Part shown: one piece after another, positions 9,583 to 19,781 of the stretch | Layout: every line of letters begins with the position of its first letter | Position numbering within the stretch: position 1 is the first letter of the stretch | Source of the DNA: Herminiimonas sp. KBW02 | GTDB lineage: Bacteria > Pseudomonadota > Gammaproteobacteria > Burkholderiales > Burkholderiaceae_D | Reading direction: 5' to 3' | Assembly: GCF_003852535.1 (NCBI RefSeq) | Contig: NZ_QAJP01000008.1 | Span: 192,013 to 256,012 of the forward strand | DNA length: 64,000 nucleotides | Translations under genes and position numbers: made by a program | Notes under the pieces: model-generated | The model's database searches: none | Told to the model about the DNA's origin: nothing | The model's input: the letters and a program-made list of their open reading frames with translations, nothing else

Positions 9583-10602
9583 TTAATTAGCGGACTTCTT
9601 CAAACTTTTCAGGAAGCGCTCGCATTCCGGCGGCAAAGGCGCGTTCAGCGTCACTGATTTGCCCGTTTCCGGATGAATGAATGTAATTTGATGTGCGTGC
9701 AAAAACATGCGTTTCAAGGGCACTCGTTCGCCATCGGCTTTCTGCAAATCACGATTCAGCGCGAAATCACCATATTTATCATCGCCGGCAATCGCAAAAC
9801 CGCTGGATGCCAGGTGCACGCGGATCTGATGGGTACGGCCGGTTTTCAATTCAGCTTCCAGCAAGGCAAACGGGCCGTAACGCTGGATCAGGTTAAATAC
9901 CGTATGCGACTCCATACCATCCGCTTGCACGCGCACCCGACGCTCGCCTTCCGGCGTCGTATATTTATGCAGCGGCAGGCGCACATGCTGGCGCGCATTC
10001 TTCCAGTCGCCATGCACCAGCACCAGATACCGCTTGTCAGGTTCACCGCCACGAATTTGTTCGTGCAAATTTGTCAACGCCGAACGTTTCTTCGCCAGCA
10101 CCAGCACGCCGGAAGTATCCCGGTCCAGGCGGTGCACCAATTCCAGGAACTTTGCATCCGGACGTGCTGCCCGCAATTGCTCGATCACACCATAGCTGAC
10201 GCCTGAACCGCCATGCACGGCAACACCCGCCGGTTTATCAATCACCAGCAAATGATTGTCTTCTAGCAATATTTTGAATTCGGCACCGGGCGCAGTGGAT
10301 GGTGCTTTTTCTGCAATCCGGATCGGCGGGATGCGGACGATATCGCCTTCAACCAGACGATAGGTTTGATCTATGCGACCTTTATTAACGCGCACCTCTC
10401 CGGAGCGCAAAACGCGATAGATGTGGCTTTTCGGCACGCCTTTACAAATACGCAACAAAAAGTTGTCTATGCGTTGTCCGGCGTCTTCATCATTGATCGT
10501 AACAAGCTGAACTTGAGCCGGAACGGGTGATTGGACCTGTGATGACCGGGAGGGCGAGCGGGTTTGAGCCTCTTTCCCAGAAAATATCGCTAAGTCCTTC
10601 AT
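9583..10602 (-). CDS. rluC: Ribosomal large subunit pseudouridine synthase RluC
   Basis: Makes pseudouridines in 23S rRNA (positions 955, 2504 and 2580 in E. coli). The protein has an N-terminal S4 RNA-binding domain (GQRIDNFLLRICKGVPKSH) and the catalytic motif HRLDRDTSGVLVLAKK, where the second Asp is the nucleophile, followed by KRYLVLVHG and GRTHQIRVHL. The chosen ATG (10600-10602) gives 339 residues. An upstream in-frame TTG at 10626 would add 8 residues and has GGTGAG before it. It is divergent from rne, as in many proteobacteria, so the two RNA-processing genes share a regulatory region. Confidence 0.95.
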   Translation of the reverse strand: MKDLAIFSGKEAQTRSPSRSSQVQSPVPAQVQLVTINDEDAGQRIDNFLLRICKGVPKSHIYRVLRSGEVRVNKGRIDQTYRLVEGDIVRIPPIRIAEKAPSTAPGAEFKILLEDNHLLVIDKPAGVAVHGGSGVSYGVIEQLRAARPDAKFLELVHRLDRDTSGVLVLAKKRSALTNLHEQIRGGEPDKRYLVLVHGDWKNARQHVRLPLHKYTTPEGERRVRVQADGMESHTVFNLIQRYGPFALLEAELKTGRTHQIRVHLASSGFAIAGDDKYGDFALNRDLQKADGERVPLKRMFLHAHQITFIHPETGKSVTLNAPLPPECERFLKSLKKSAN

Positions 10603-11310
10603 TTTGAATATATAATCAATTCGCAATGGTTACTCACCATTGCAGGTGTAAGAATAAAAAGCACATTCTACACAGGGGCGTCTCCATCGGCCTCGCCAAT
10701 TTGCAAATTCGATGGAAAAGATGTGTATGCAGCGCCCCTGTGCGAGTCAAGGTTGCACCGTTGTTGTAATCGGATAACGCGCAAGGGTGTTGGTCAAGAA
10801 TGTTTGGATTGTTAGGATAAGTCCGGCAAGCTCGCCGTTTAATGGCAAGCTTGCTGGTTGATAAAGTTGAAACTGTTTGCCGATTCTGCCCATGCTCTGT
10901 ATGGCTCAACCAATTTGCTCACCACTCGCGATTGTGTTTGTAGCGCTCGATTCAATCGACGCGCACGATGCAGATCAAGTGCGCATTCGGCATCCGCTTC
11001 ACTTTATCCGCGCCCCGTTGTGACTACAGCGCATTTGCGCTAAGTATCACACACCAAGGCAATTCCCTCCCCAAACCTTCCTGCCCCGCGTACATCCCTG
11101 TACTGTTGCTGTAGATGGCGCATATCGCCGTTGATGCCACATAGAAACGCACTGTAGAACTGCAGCTTGCTGCGAATTTTCCCGATAGCCATAGCTGTCG
11201 CCACTATTCGCTTCACGCAGAACACACGCTTGCGATTCGCTTGTGCCTCGATGGTTATATGTAGTGCTACTGCACATAAAAAAACGGCCTTAGAGCCACG
11301 GAGCACTTAC
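10603..11310. promoter_or_regulatory. Structured rluC-rne intergenic region and long rne leader
   Basis: About 0.7 kb without a credible gene. CACAGGGGCG (10671-10680) pairs perfectly with CGCCCCTGTG (10733-10742). Between the arms lie TCCATCG/CGATGGA and the palindrome AATTTGCAAATT. Read towards rluC, the structure is soon followed by CTTTTTATTC, like a leader terminator or attenuator. The palindrome GCAAGCTTGC is at 10845-10854. The rest would be the rne 5' leader; long leaders that let RNase E control its own mRNA are known in enterobacteria. Any regulatory function here is inference. Confidence 0.5.
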
Positions 11311-14220
11311 ATGAAACGCATGTTATTTAATGCAACACAGCAAGAAGAATTGCGTGTTGCCATTGTCAATGGGCAAAAACTCATCGACATCGATATCGAA
11401 ACAACCGGACGCGAACAACGCAAGTCCAACATATATAAAGGCGTCATCACCCGCATCGAGCCTTCGCTCGAAGCCTGCTTTGTCAGCTACGGTGAAGATC
11501 GTCACGGCTTTCTGCCATTCAAGGAAGTCGCCCGCACCTACTTCAAGGAAGGCGTCGATGTCCGTAACGCCTCGATTAAAGATGCGTTGCGCGAAGGCCA
11601 GGAAATCATGGTCCAGGTCGAAAAGGAAGAGCGCGGCAACAAAGGCGCGGCACTCACCTCCTTCATCTCGCTGGCTGGCCGCTACCTAGTCCTGATGCCG
11701 AACAACCCACGTGGTGGCGGTGTATCGCGTCGCGTCGAAGGTGAAGATCGCCAGGAACTGCGCGAAACCATGGACAAGCTGGACTTGCCGCAAGGCATGT
11801 CTGTCATTGCCCGTACCGCTGGTATCGGCCGCAATGTCGATGAATTGCAATGGGATTTGAACTACCTGATGCAATTGTGGCGTGCGATTGAAGGTGCTGG
11901 TCAATCCGGCGGCGGCGCATTCCTGATTTACCAGGAATCCTCGCTGGTCATCCGCGCAATCCGCGATTACTTCCAGCCTGATATCGGTGAAATCCTCATC
12001 GATACTGACGAAATCTACGAACAAGCTCAGCAGTTCATGAGCCACGTCATGCCGGACATGGTGCACCGTGTGAAGCGCTACCGCGACGACGTGCCACTGT
12101 TCTCCCGCTTCCAGATCGAACATCAGATCGAAACCGCGTACTCGCGTACCGTTCCGCTGCCATCCGGCGGCGCGATCGTCATCGATCACACCGAAGCCCT
12201 GGTCTCCGTCGACGTCAACTCGGCGCGTGCTACCCGCGGCAGCGACATCGAAACCACAGCCTTCCATACCAACTGTGAAGCAGCTGAAGAAGTTGCCCGT
12301 CAATTGCGCTTGCGCGATCTGGGTGGCCTCATCGTCATCGACTTCATCGACATGGAAAACGCCAAGAACCAGCGTGAAGTCGAAACCCGTCTGAAAGACG
12401 CACTGCACTACGATCGTGCACGTGTACAAATGGGCAAGATCTCGCGTTTCGGCCTGATGGAATTGTCGCGCCAACGTCTGCGCCCATCCTTGTCCGAAGG
12501 CAGCCATGTAACCTGCCCGCGTTGCAACGGCACCGGCCACATCCGCGATACCGAATCGTCCGCATTGCAAGTCCTGCGCATCATCCAGGAAGAAGCAATG
12601 AAGGAAAACTCGGCGTCCATCCATGTTCAGGCACCAGTCGACGTGGCAGCTTTCCTGCTCAACGAAAAACGTGGCGAAATCCTGAAGATCGAAACACGTC
12701 ACCGCGTTTCCGTCATCCTGATCCCGAACAAGCATCTGGAAACACCACACTACAAGCTGGAACGCATCAAACACGACGATCCACGCCTGGAAGAAACACA
12801 AGCCAGCTACGCGATGACGGAAGAAGCAGACACCGACATCAGCTACGGCAAACGTCAAAAAGAAGAAAGCAAGCCACGCCAGGAAGCCATGGTCAAAGGC
12901 ATTACGCCGGATCAGCCAGCGCCTATCGTGGAACGCAAACCGGCAGAAGCCGCCAAAGCAGCGCCTGTTGAATCCAAAGGTTTCTTCCAGAAACTGTTTG
13001 CCTTCCTCGGCGGCGGTGCTGAACAGCCGAAAGCGGCAGCAGCCCAGCCAGTAGCAGAAGACAAACAGCAACGTAACCGTGAACGCGGTGAGCGCAATAA
13101 TGCGAACGGTGGTCGCAATCAACGTAACCGCAGCCGCGGTGGTCGTGGTCGTGATCGTGAAGAGCGCGAAGAAACAGCTAAACCAGCTCAAGCACCAGCC
13201 GCAGCGGAAACACAACAAGCCCGCCCGCCACGCCCACCGCGTGAGCCACGCGAGCCGCGTGAACCACGTGAAGGCAATGCTGAAGGTCAACAAGGTCGTC
13301 GTGAACGCACACCGCGTCCGCCACGCGAAGAACGCAAGGAAGTTGTTGAGGATTCGGCATTGTTGCAAGGCGCAGTAATTGCTGCCAGCGTTGCACCTAA
13401 CCGCAACCCGGCTCCAGCCAGCGAAGCAACTGAAGCAGTCGTGGTACTGGATGCAAACGGCATCCCTGTTCCAGCCGCTGAAGGCGAAGAACAGCCACGT
13501 CGTCGTCGCCGTCGCGGTGGTCGCAACCGTAATCGTCGCGATCGTGACAATACCGAAGCAGGTGCTGAAAACGAAGGTAGCGAAGATGGCGTAAGCGCAT
13601 CACAAGAAGACGCAGAACAAAGCGCTGCGGCACCACAAGCTCAGGCCCAGGAAGCTGCTCCGGTCGTCGTCAGCGAAGCTGTCGCAACTGAAGCACCAGT
13701 CAGCGCCCTCACCGCAGCAATCGCGGCGCCGGTGGCACCGCAGGAAGTAGCCAAAGTTGAAGGTGAAGTCGCTGTACCTGCAGTCGTATTTGTCCCTGCT
13801 CCTGCAGCAGCGCCAGTCGTGGAAGCGGCTCCGGCAGTGGTAGCGGCACCAATAGCAGTGGTCGCAGAAGTTGTAGCAGAAGCTGCACCGGTCGCAGCAC
13901 CAGTTGAAGCTGCTCCAGTAATAGCTGAACCCGCTCCGGCACCGGTTGCTGCCGCACCAGTCGTTGCACCAGCGCCAGTCGCACCTGCTCCTGCACCAGT
14001 TGCCGCAGTTGCACCTGTCGCAGCAGCACCGGCAACAGACAACCTGACAGCGGTTCTGGAAGCTGCAGGCCTGGTACTGGCTTCTACCAACCCTGAAAAG
14101 CTGCGTGCTGCTCAGGAAGAAGCTGCCAAGTATGTAGCACCGCCACGCGTACCGCGCGAACGCAAACCATTGCCGCCGCAATCCACTGAACCACTGGTTC
14201 AGATGGAAACGAAACGGTAA
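11311..14220 (+). CDS. rne: Ribonuclease E
   Basis: Essential endoribonuclease for rRNA and tRNA maturation and mRNA decay, and the degradosome scaffold. The true start is the ATG at 11311 (MKRMLFNATQQEELRVAIVN), with GGAG 8 nt upstream; the frame stays open upstream but is not RNase E-like. The 969 residues include an S1 domain (about 35-120) and the catalytic Asp residues in VDVNSARATRGSD and IVIDFIDM. The Zn-link CPRCNGTG is near 402. An Arg/Gly- and PREPRE-rich RNA-binding stretch spans about 590-680. A very long Ala/Pro/Val tail (about 770-910) precedes a short conserved end, LVQMETKR. The catalytic half is certain; the tail is unusually low in complexity. Confidence 0.98.
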   Translation: MKRMLFNATQQEELRVAIVNGQKLIDIDIETTGREQRKSNIYKGVITRIEPSLEACFVSYGEDRHGFLPFKEVARTYFKEGVDVRNASIKDALREGQEIMVQVEKEERGNKGAALTSFISLAGRYLVLMPNNPRGGGVSRRVEGEDRQELRETMDKLDLPQGMSVIARTAGIGRNVDELQWDLNYLMQLWRAIEGAGQSGGGAFLIYQESSLVIRAIRDYFQPDIGEILIDTDEIYEQAQQFMSHVMPDMVHRVKRYRDDVPLFSRFQIEHQIETAYSRTVPLPSGGAIVIDHTEALVSVDVNSARATRGSDIETTAFHTNCEAAEEVARQLRLRDLGGLIVIDFIDMENAKNQREVETRLKDALHYDRARVQMGKISRFGLMELSRQRLRPSLSEGSHVTCPRCNGTGHIRDTESSALQVLRIIQEEAMKENSASIHVQAPVDVAAFLLNEKRGEILKIETRHRVSVILIPNKHLETPHYKLERIKHDDPRLEETQASYAMTEEADTDISYGKRQKEESKPRQEAMVKGITPDQPAPIVERKPAEAAKAAPVESKGFFQKLFAFLGGGAEQPKAAAAQPVAEDKQQRNRERGERNNANGGRNQRNRSRGGRGRDREEREETAKPAQAPAAAETQQARPPRPPREPREPREPREGNAEGQQGRRERTPRPPREERKEVVEDSALLQGAVIAASVAPNRNPAPASEATEAVVVLDANGIPVPAAEGEEQPRRRRRRGGRNRNRRDRDNTEAGAENEGSEDGVSASQEDAEQSAAAPQAQAQEAAPVVVSEAVATEAPVSALTAAIAAPVAPQEVAKVEGEVAVPAVVFVPAPAAAPVVEAAPAVVAAPIAVVAEVVAEAAPVAAPVEAAPVIAEPAPAPVAAAPVVAPAPVAPAPAPVAAVAPVAAAPATDNLTAVLEAAGLVLASTNPEKLRAAQEEAAKYVAPPRVPRERKPLPPQSTEPLVQMETKR

Positions 14221-14225
14221 TAAGT

Positions 14226-14252
14226 AAAAAGGGAGCTTCGGCTCCCTTTTTT
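14226..14252 (+). terminator. rne terminator
   Basis: GGGAGC-TTCG-GCTCCC (14231-14246) is a UUCG-capped stem flanked by AAAAA and TTTTTT, 10 nt after the rne stop. It is a textbook intrinsic terminator and could also work on the complement. Confidence 0.93.
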
Positions 14253-14352
14253 ATTGTTGGTCTGGTTTGCGTGTTGATGATGCTGAGTCTTTTCTCTCTT
14301 CGTGGAGAGAAAACCGAATCAGCAACACCAAACCACAAACCAAACAACCAAT

Positions 14353-14382
14353 AAAAAAAGCCGCCCAATACATCCGAGCGGC
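14353..14382 (-). terminator. ribH terminator
   Basis: On the complement, GCCGC and GCGGC arms (14378-14382 and 14360-14364) are followed by seven U residues (14353-14359). It lies about 40 nt past the ribH stop and opposes the rne terminator, so the convergent genes end separately. Confidence 0.75.
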
Positions 14383-14420
14383 ACGTCCATTTCCTCGAAA
14401 CTAAACGAGAAAAACCTACA

Positions 14421-15181
<761 letters not shown>

Positions 15182-15307
15182 TTAAACTGATGCGAGGTAT
15201 GCGCGGATACGTCAGCACACACATCGCATCAGATGTCGACAATTTATCATGATTTAAAAAAGGCTGCAGGCGAGCAACGAATTTGCAAGATGCCTGCTAT
15301 TCCGCGG

Positions 15308-16777
15308 CTACTCTTTCTCGTCCAGCAGATCGCCCAAAGGCAGGTCCACACCGAGCAATTGCTGCGCGGCTTCACTCGGCAAGGCTTCGACTGATTTAAG
15401 TTTGCGCGTCATCTGACGGCTGCGTGTTTCAGCCTGTTCGATATTCTTGGCAGCACGCTCCAGCGTAGTCTTGGTCGCTGCCAGTACATCGCCAAATTTG
15501 CCGAATTCAGTTTTAACCGCGCCCAGTACTTGCCACACTTCGGACGAACGTTTTTCCAGCGCCAGCGTACGGAAGCCCATCTGCAAGCTATTCAGCAAAG
15601 CAGACAAAGTCGATGGACCAGCGATGCTGATGCGATGCGTGCGCTGCAGATCATCTGCCAGGCCAGGGCGACGCATGACTTCTGCGTACAAACCTTCAGT
15701 TGGCAGGAACAGGATCGCAAAGTCGGTGGTTAATGGCGGCGACAAATACTTCTCGGCGATTTTCTTCGCCTCAAAGCGCACTACCCGCTCCAGCTCACGT
15801 CCTGCCAGCAACACGCCATCTGCATCGGCGCGATCAGCAGCTTCGGCCAGACGTTCATATTGTTCTTTCGGGAATTTCGCATCAATAGGCATCCAGATCG
15901 GTGTCTGACCATCGTCAGTACCTGGCAGCTTGATCGCGAATTCGACACGCTCACCGGAACGCGGAACGGTTTCCACATTCTTCGCGTACTGATCCGGTGT
16001 TAACACCTGTTCCAGCAACATTTCCAGTTGCACTTCACCCCAGGTACCGCGTGTTTTGACATTCGTCAGCACGCGCTTGAGATCGCCCACACCGATCGCC
16101 AGTTGCTGCATCTCGCCCAGGCCCTGATGAACTTTCTCGAGGCGATCCGAAACCAGCTTGAAGGACTCACCCAGGCGTTGCTCCAGCGTCGCATGCAGCT
16201 TCTCATCGACGGTCTTACGCATCTCTTCCAGGCGTGTACCGTTATCGGTTTGCAAGTCCTTGATCTTGGCTTCCAGCGTCGCACGCACTTCAGCCATGCG
16301 TTGCGCATTCGATTCGGTCAGCGTGCTCAAGGTTTGATTCAGCGTATCGCCGAAATTCTTTAATGCAGTCGCCTGCTCTTCGCGTCCGGCTTGCGCTTGC
16401 GCACCTATCGCCAGGCGCATCGCTTCCAGCTGCTGGGCATTCGCTTCATTCAGCTTGGCCAGTTGCTGTGCAAAGGAATCGATCTGATTGTTTTGCAGTG
16501 TCGCGACGCTGGTGAGCTGGGTCGCCAACGCTTGCTGGAATTGCGTAAAGTTATTACCTAATTCCTGCCGTGTCGATTGCGCAGTTGATTGCACTTGCTC
16601 ACGCAGCTCACGCTCCATGCGTTCAGCGCCTTGTTGCTGATGCACTTTAATTTCATTCTGCAGTTGCGTTAATTGCGGTGTGATATCGGTGCTGCGCGCG
16701 CGCAGCATGACCACTATCTGCAGCACGATGATGACTGCAGCAAGCACTGCCAGGATAATGAAATGCAGTTGGGTCAT
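15308..16777 (-). CDS. rmuC: RmuC family protein (DNA recombination protein)
   Basis: RmuC limits recombination at short inverted repeats in E. coli and belongs to the PD-(D/E)XK nuclease-like group. The 489 residues begin with a membrane anchor (about 5-27), continue with a long Gln/Glu/Ala-rich coiled coil (about 35-210), and end in the conserved domain with TRGTWGEVQLEMLLEQVLTP, PIDAKFPKEQYERL and ILFLPTEGLYAEV. The length fits the family. It stands alone between the riboswitch and the globin gene. The family is certain; the molecular role is only partly known in any species. Confidence 0.94.
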   Translation of the reverse strand: MTQLHFIILAVLAAVIIVLQIVVMLRARSTDITPQLTQLQNEIKVHQQQGAERMERELREQVQSTAQSTRQELGNNFTQFQQALATQLTSVATLQNNQIDSFAQQLAKLNEANAQQLEAMRLAIGAQAQAGREEQATALKNFGDTLNQTLSTLTESNAQRMAEVRATLEAKIKDLQTDNGTRLEEMRKTVDEKLHATLEQRLGESFKLVSDRLEKVHQGLGEMQQLAIGVGDLKRVLTNVKTRGTWGEVQLEMLLEQVLTPDQYAKNVETVPRSGERVEFAIKLPGTDDGQTPIWMPIDAKFPKEQYERLAEAADRADADGVLLAGRELERVVRFEAKKIAEKYLSPPLTTDFAILFLPTEGLYAEVMRRPGLADDLQRTHRISIAGPSTLSALLNSLQMGFRTLALEKRSSEVWQVLGAVKTEFGKFGDVLAATKTTLERAAKNIEQAETRSRQMTRKLKSVEALPSEAAQQLLGVDLPLGDLLDEKE

Positions 16778-16823
16778 GATTGGACTTTATTCGGGTGTAA
16801 CGGCAGAGAAAACGGCAGGATGC

Positions 16824-17237
16824 TTAACCGTGCGTATTACGCATCCAGTCGGCGGTGTCATAAAACGCTTGTTGCAAACGTTTTTGGATACGTTCTTCGA
16901 TGCCGACATCCTGCATCGCGGTTTCCATGCAACGCAACCACTGGTCACGTTCATCGGTCGCAATGGCATAAGGCAGATGGCGTGCACGCAAGCGCGGGTG
17001 GCCAAAGCGTTCGACAAACATATTCGGACCGCCGGTCCAGCCGGACAGGAACCAGTAAAGTTTGTCGCGCGAACCTTCGAGCGTGGTCGGGTGCATCTTG
17101 CGTATGCCGGCATAAGCCGGCTCGAGATCCATCAAGTCATAAAACCGGTCTACCAGTTCGCGTACCTTGGCGTCGCCGCCTATCATTTCATAGATAGTTG
17201 CAGGCTGAGTTTCTTGTTCAGTAGTCATAGCCAGCAT
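16824..17237 (-). CDS. Group II truncated haemoglobin
   Basis: Small haem protein of the 2-on-2 globin fold, thought to handle oxygen, NO or peroxide. The 137 residues show IYEMIGGDAKVRELVDRFYDLM at the N-terminal helices, with the Tyr of FYDLM in the B helix. YWFLSGWTGGPNMFVERFGH is the TrHb2 signature, and RARHLPY holds the proximal His. An alternative ATG at 17228 would remove three residues; neither start has a good ribosome-binding site. It ends 46 nt before rmuC and may be co-transcribed with it. Confidence 0.93.
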   Translation of the reverse strand: MLAMTTEQETQPATIYEMIGGDAKVRELVDRFYDLMDLEPAYAGIRKMHPTTLEGSRDKLYWFLSGWTGGPNMFVERFGHPRLRARHLPYAIATDERDQWLRCMETAMQDVGIEERIQKRLQQAFYDTADWMRNTHG

Positions 17238-17279
17238 GATACCGCATCGCTATTCGATACGGCATCACGCCCATGAAAA

Positions 17280-19781
17280 TCAGGCTTCGCGCAGGGTCTG
17301 TAACGGCGGTTGCTTGAGGACATGGCGCAAACCTACCCAGCCACCGATAAAGGCGCACGCAGCGCCGATTCCCAGGCCTGCCAGCCACACCACCGGGCTG
17401 AACATCCATTCGAAGTCGAACACAAAATGCGCCAGACTCCAGCCGACTGCGGTCGCTCCCGTTGCCGCCAGCAAACCTGCCAGGCCACCCACCAGCGCAA
17501 ACTCGATCCATTGCGATTGCGACAACTGCTTGCGTGTCGCGCCCAATGCCCGTAACAAGCCCGCCTCGCGGGTACGCTGATCCTGCGAACTGGCCAGCGC
17601 CGCATACAAGACCAGCATGCCGGATGCCAGTGTGAACAGGAACAGGAATTCAACAGCTGTCACCACCTGGTCTATCACGTCCTGCACCTGCTTCAGCATG
17701 CTGCCGATATCGACCACAGTCAGGTTAGGGAAATCACGCGTCAATTGGTTTTCCAGTCCGCTATTCGTCTGCGGCAGATGGAAGGCCGTGATCCATGTTT
17801 GCGGCATATCCTTCATCGCAGCCGGATTGATGATGACAAAGAAATTCACCCGCATCGAACCCCACTCCAGCTTACGCAAGCTGGTAATCGGTACGTCTAT
17901 GGTTTCGCCTGCGACATCGAATTTCAAATGATCACCCAGCTTCAGGTTCAGCGTCTTGGCCAGGCCGACTTCGACTGAGGCTTCCGGTTTGCTGTTGTCA
18001 TACCAGCGTCCGGCGGTGATTTCATTTTGCTCAGGAATCTTGAGCATGGTCGACAGATTGAACTCCCGGTCAACCAGACGCTTGGCGCGATCTTCGATGA
18101 AGGTATCGCCGGTAATCTCCTTGCCGTTAATGGCCAGCAAGCGCCCCCTTATCATCGGATAAAGATCATTCCCGGCAATATTGTTCTGTGCCAGACGTGC
18201 TTCTATCTGCGCTTTCTGCTCAGGTTGGATATTAATTACAAAACGATTCGGCGCGTCCGGCGGCGTCGCATTGCGCCAGGCAGAAACCAGATCGCCGCGT
18301 ATTACCGTCAGCAACAACAAAGCCATCAAACCCAAAGCCAGTGCCACGACTTGTACCACCGTCGCGCCAGGACGTCGCTGCAAGGCCGTCACGGCAAAAC
18401 GCCAGCCCGGATGATTGATCAAGCCACGCAAGGATTGCAAAGACTTCAGTGCAAACCAGCTAATCACCGCAAAGCCTGCCAGGCCACCGAGAAAACCTGC
18501 TGCCGTCAGCAAACCCAGCTTCACATTCCCCGCTTGCCACAACAGCAAGCCGACAAAGGTCAGTAGACCCAGTGCGTAGGTTGCTATCGTGATTGGCTGC
18601 GGCATGTCCTGTTCACGACGAATCACACGATTGTGCGGCACGTTGCGTAACTGCAGGATAGGCGGCACCGCAAAGCCGATCAGCAGCAGCAAACCGGTTA
18701 CGATGCCCTGCACCGCAGGCAGAAAGGACGCCGCAGGCAACACATTTGTCACCAGCTTGCCCAACCATTCAATCAACACAAAATGCGCAGCAAAACCGAT
18801 CGCAGCACCCAGCGCGCTGCCCACCAAACCAACGATCAGGAATTCAATCAGGTACAAGCTGGTCACCTGATTCTGCGTCATGCCAAGGCAACGCAGCATT
18901 GCGCAGGCATCCACATGGCGCAGCATGAAGCGACGTGCCGCCATTGCGACTGCAACCGCGGCCAGCATCGCCGACAGCAAGCCAACCAATGACAGAAATT
19001 GCTCGGCGCGTTCCAGCGTCGCGCGCATTTCCGGACGTCCGGATTCCAGTGATTCGGTGCGCACTCCCTTGAGGTTTTGCTTCTCTATCTGCTCCTGCAC
19101 CTGCTTATCGAAAGCGCTGACATCAGCCTGCTTGCCGGCGACCAACAAGCGATAGCTGACACGTGAACCGTTCTGCACCAAATTGGTTGCAGCCAGATCA
19201 GTTTGTGCCAGCATCACACGTGGCGCGAAGTTCATGAAGCCTGCACCACGGTCCGGCTCAAAGTGGAGCACCTTGGCAATCGTGAACGTTTTATCTCCCA
19301 GCTTGAGCGGACTACCGACGGCGACGCTCAGGCTTTCCAGAATGCCCGGATCTACCCATACCGTACCCGCCGCAGGGATGACATCTGTCACCTCACCCTC
19401 ACCAACCGGCACATCCGCCACTTTCAATTTGCCGCGCAGCGGATAACCGGTCGTCACGGCCTTGATCGAAGCCAGCTTGGATACTGCCTGCTCACCTTCA
19501 CCGGCAATTGCCATACTCGGGAACACGGTCGTATCTGCAAGTTGCAAACCGCGTTGCTGCGCCTCTTTGCGCATGGCCGTGGCTATCGGTTCATCGGCTC
19601 GTATCACTAGGTCGGCACCCAGCAATTGATGTGCGTCGCGATTCAGACCGGCACGCATGCGATCAACAAAGAAGCCGACGGAAGATAAAGCAGCCACCGC
19701 AACAATCAGCGACACCAGCAGGAAACGCAGTTCACCGGCACGCCAGTCGCGTTGCGTCATACGTAGGGATTGCACAAACAT
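17280..19781 (-). CDS. FtsX/MacB-type ABC transporter permease (YbbP-like)
   Basis: Large inner-membrane permease of 833 residues. It has an N-terminal membrane segment (about 18-40), a periplasmic MacB-like domain, a cluster of helices at about 255-440, a second periplasmic domain, and a terminal FtsX helix block ending GWVGLRHVLKQPPL. The motif LGADLVIRADEP after the first segment is typical of YbbP relatives, which work with the ATPase YbbA and are tied to envelope lipid or lipoprotein handling. No ATPase gene adjoins it: upstream is non-coding and then an opposite-strand gene. The ATG at 19781 is preferred to an in-frame GTG at 19793. Confidence 0.85.
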   Translation of the reverse strand: MFVQSLRMTQRDWRAGELRFLLVSLIVAVAALSSVGFFVDRMRAGLNRDAHQLLGADLVIRADEPIATAMRKEAQQRGLQLADTTVFPSMAIAGEGEQAVSKLASIKAVTTGYPLRGKLKVADVPVGEGEVTDVIPAAGTVWVDPGILESLSVAVGSPLKLGDKTFTIAKVLHFEPDRGAGFMNFAPRVMLAQTDLAATNLVQNGSRVSYRLLVAGKQADVSAFDKQVQEQIEKQNLKGVRTESLESGRPEMRATLERAEQFLSLVGLLSAMLAAVAVAMAARRFMLRHVDACAMLRCLGMTQNQVTSLYLIEFLIVGLVGSALGAAIGFAAHFVLIEWLGKLVTNVLPAASFLPAVQGIVTGLLLLIGFAVPPILQLRNVPHNRVIRREQDMPQPITIATYALGLLTFVGLLLWQAGNVKLGLLTAAGFLGGLAGFAVISWFALKSLQSLRGLINHPGWRFAVTALQRRPGATVVQVVALALGLMALLLLTVIRGDLVSAWRNATPPDAPNRFVINIQPEQKAQIEARLAQNNIAGNDLYPMIRGRLLAINGKEITGDTFIEDRAKRLVDREFNLSTMLKIPEQNEITAGRWYDNSKPEASVEVGLAKTLNLKLGDHLKFDVAGETIDVPITSLRKLEWGSMRVNFFVIINPAAMKDMPQTWITAFHLPQTNSGLENQLTRDFPNLTVVDIGSMLKQVQDVIDQVVTAVEFLFLFTLASGMLVLYAALASSQDQRTREAGLLRALGATRKQLSQSQWIEFALVGGLAGLLAATGATAVGWSLAHFVFDFEWMFSPVVWLAGLGIGAACAFIGGWVGLRHVLKQPPLQTLREA

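Noticed and set aside
10910-11306. Small open frames between rluC and rne
   Set aside because: Several short overlapping frames on both strands, none with a ribosome-binding site or coherent composition. The region is better explained as leader and regulatory DNA.
13230-13345. Tandem PRE repeats considered as a mobile or CRISPR-like repeat
   Set aside because: They are in frame within rne and encode its Arg/Pro-rich RNA-binding region, with short irregular units and no spacers.
11686-13368. Long open frame antisense to rne (560 codons)
   Set aside because: It is a mirror of the strongly biased rne coding sequence: Phe- and Cys-rich, low complexity, no ribosome-binding site and no recognisable motif.
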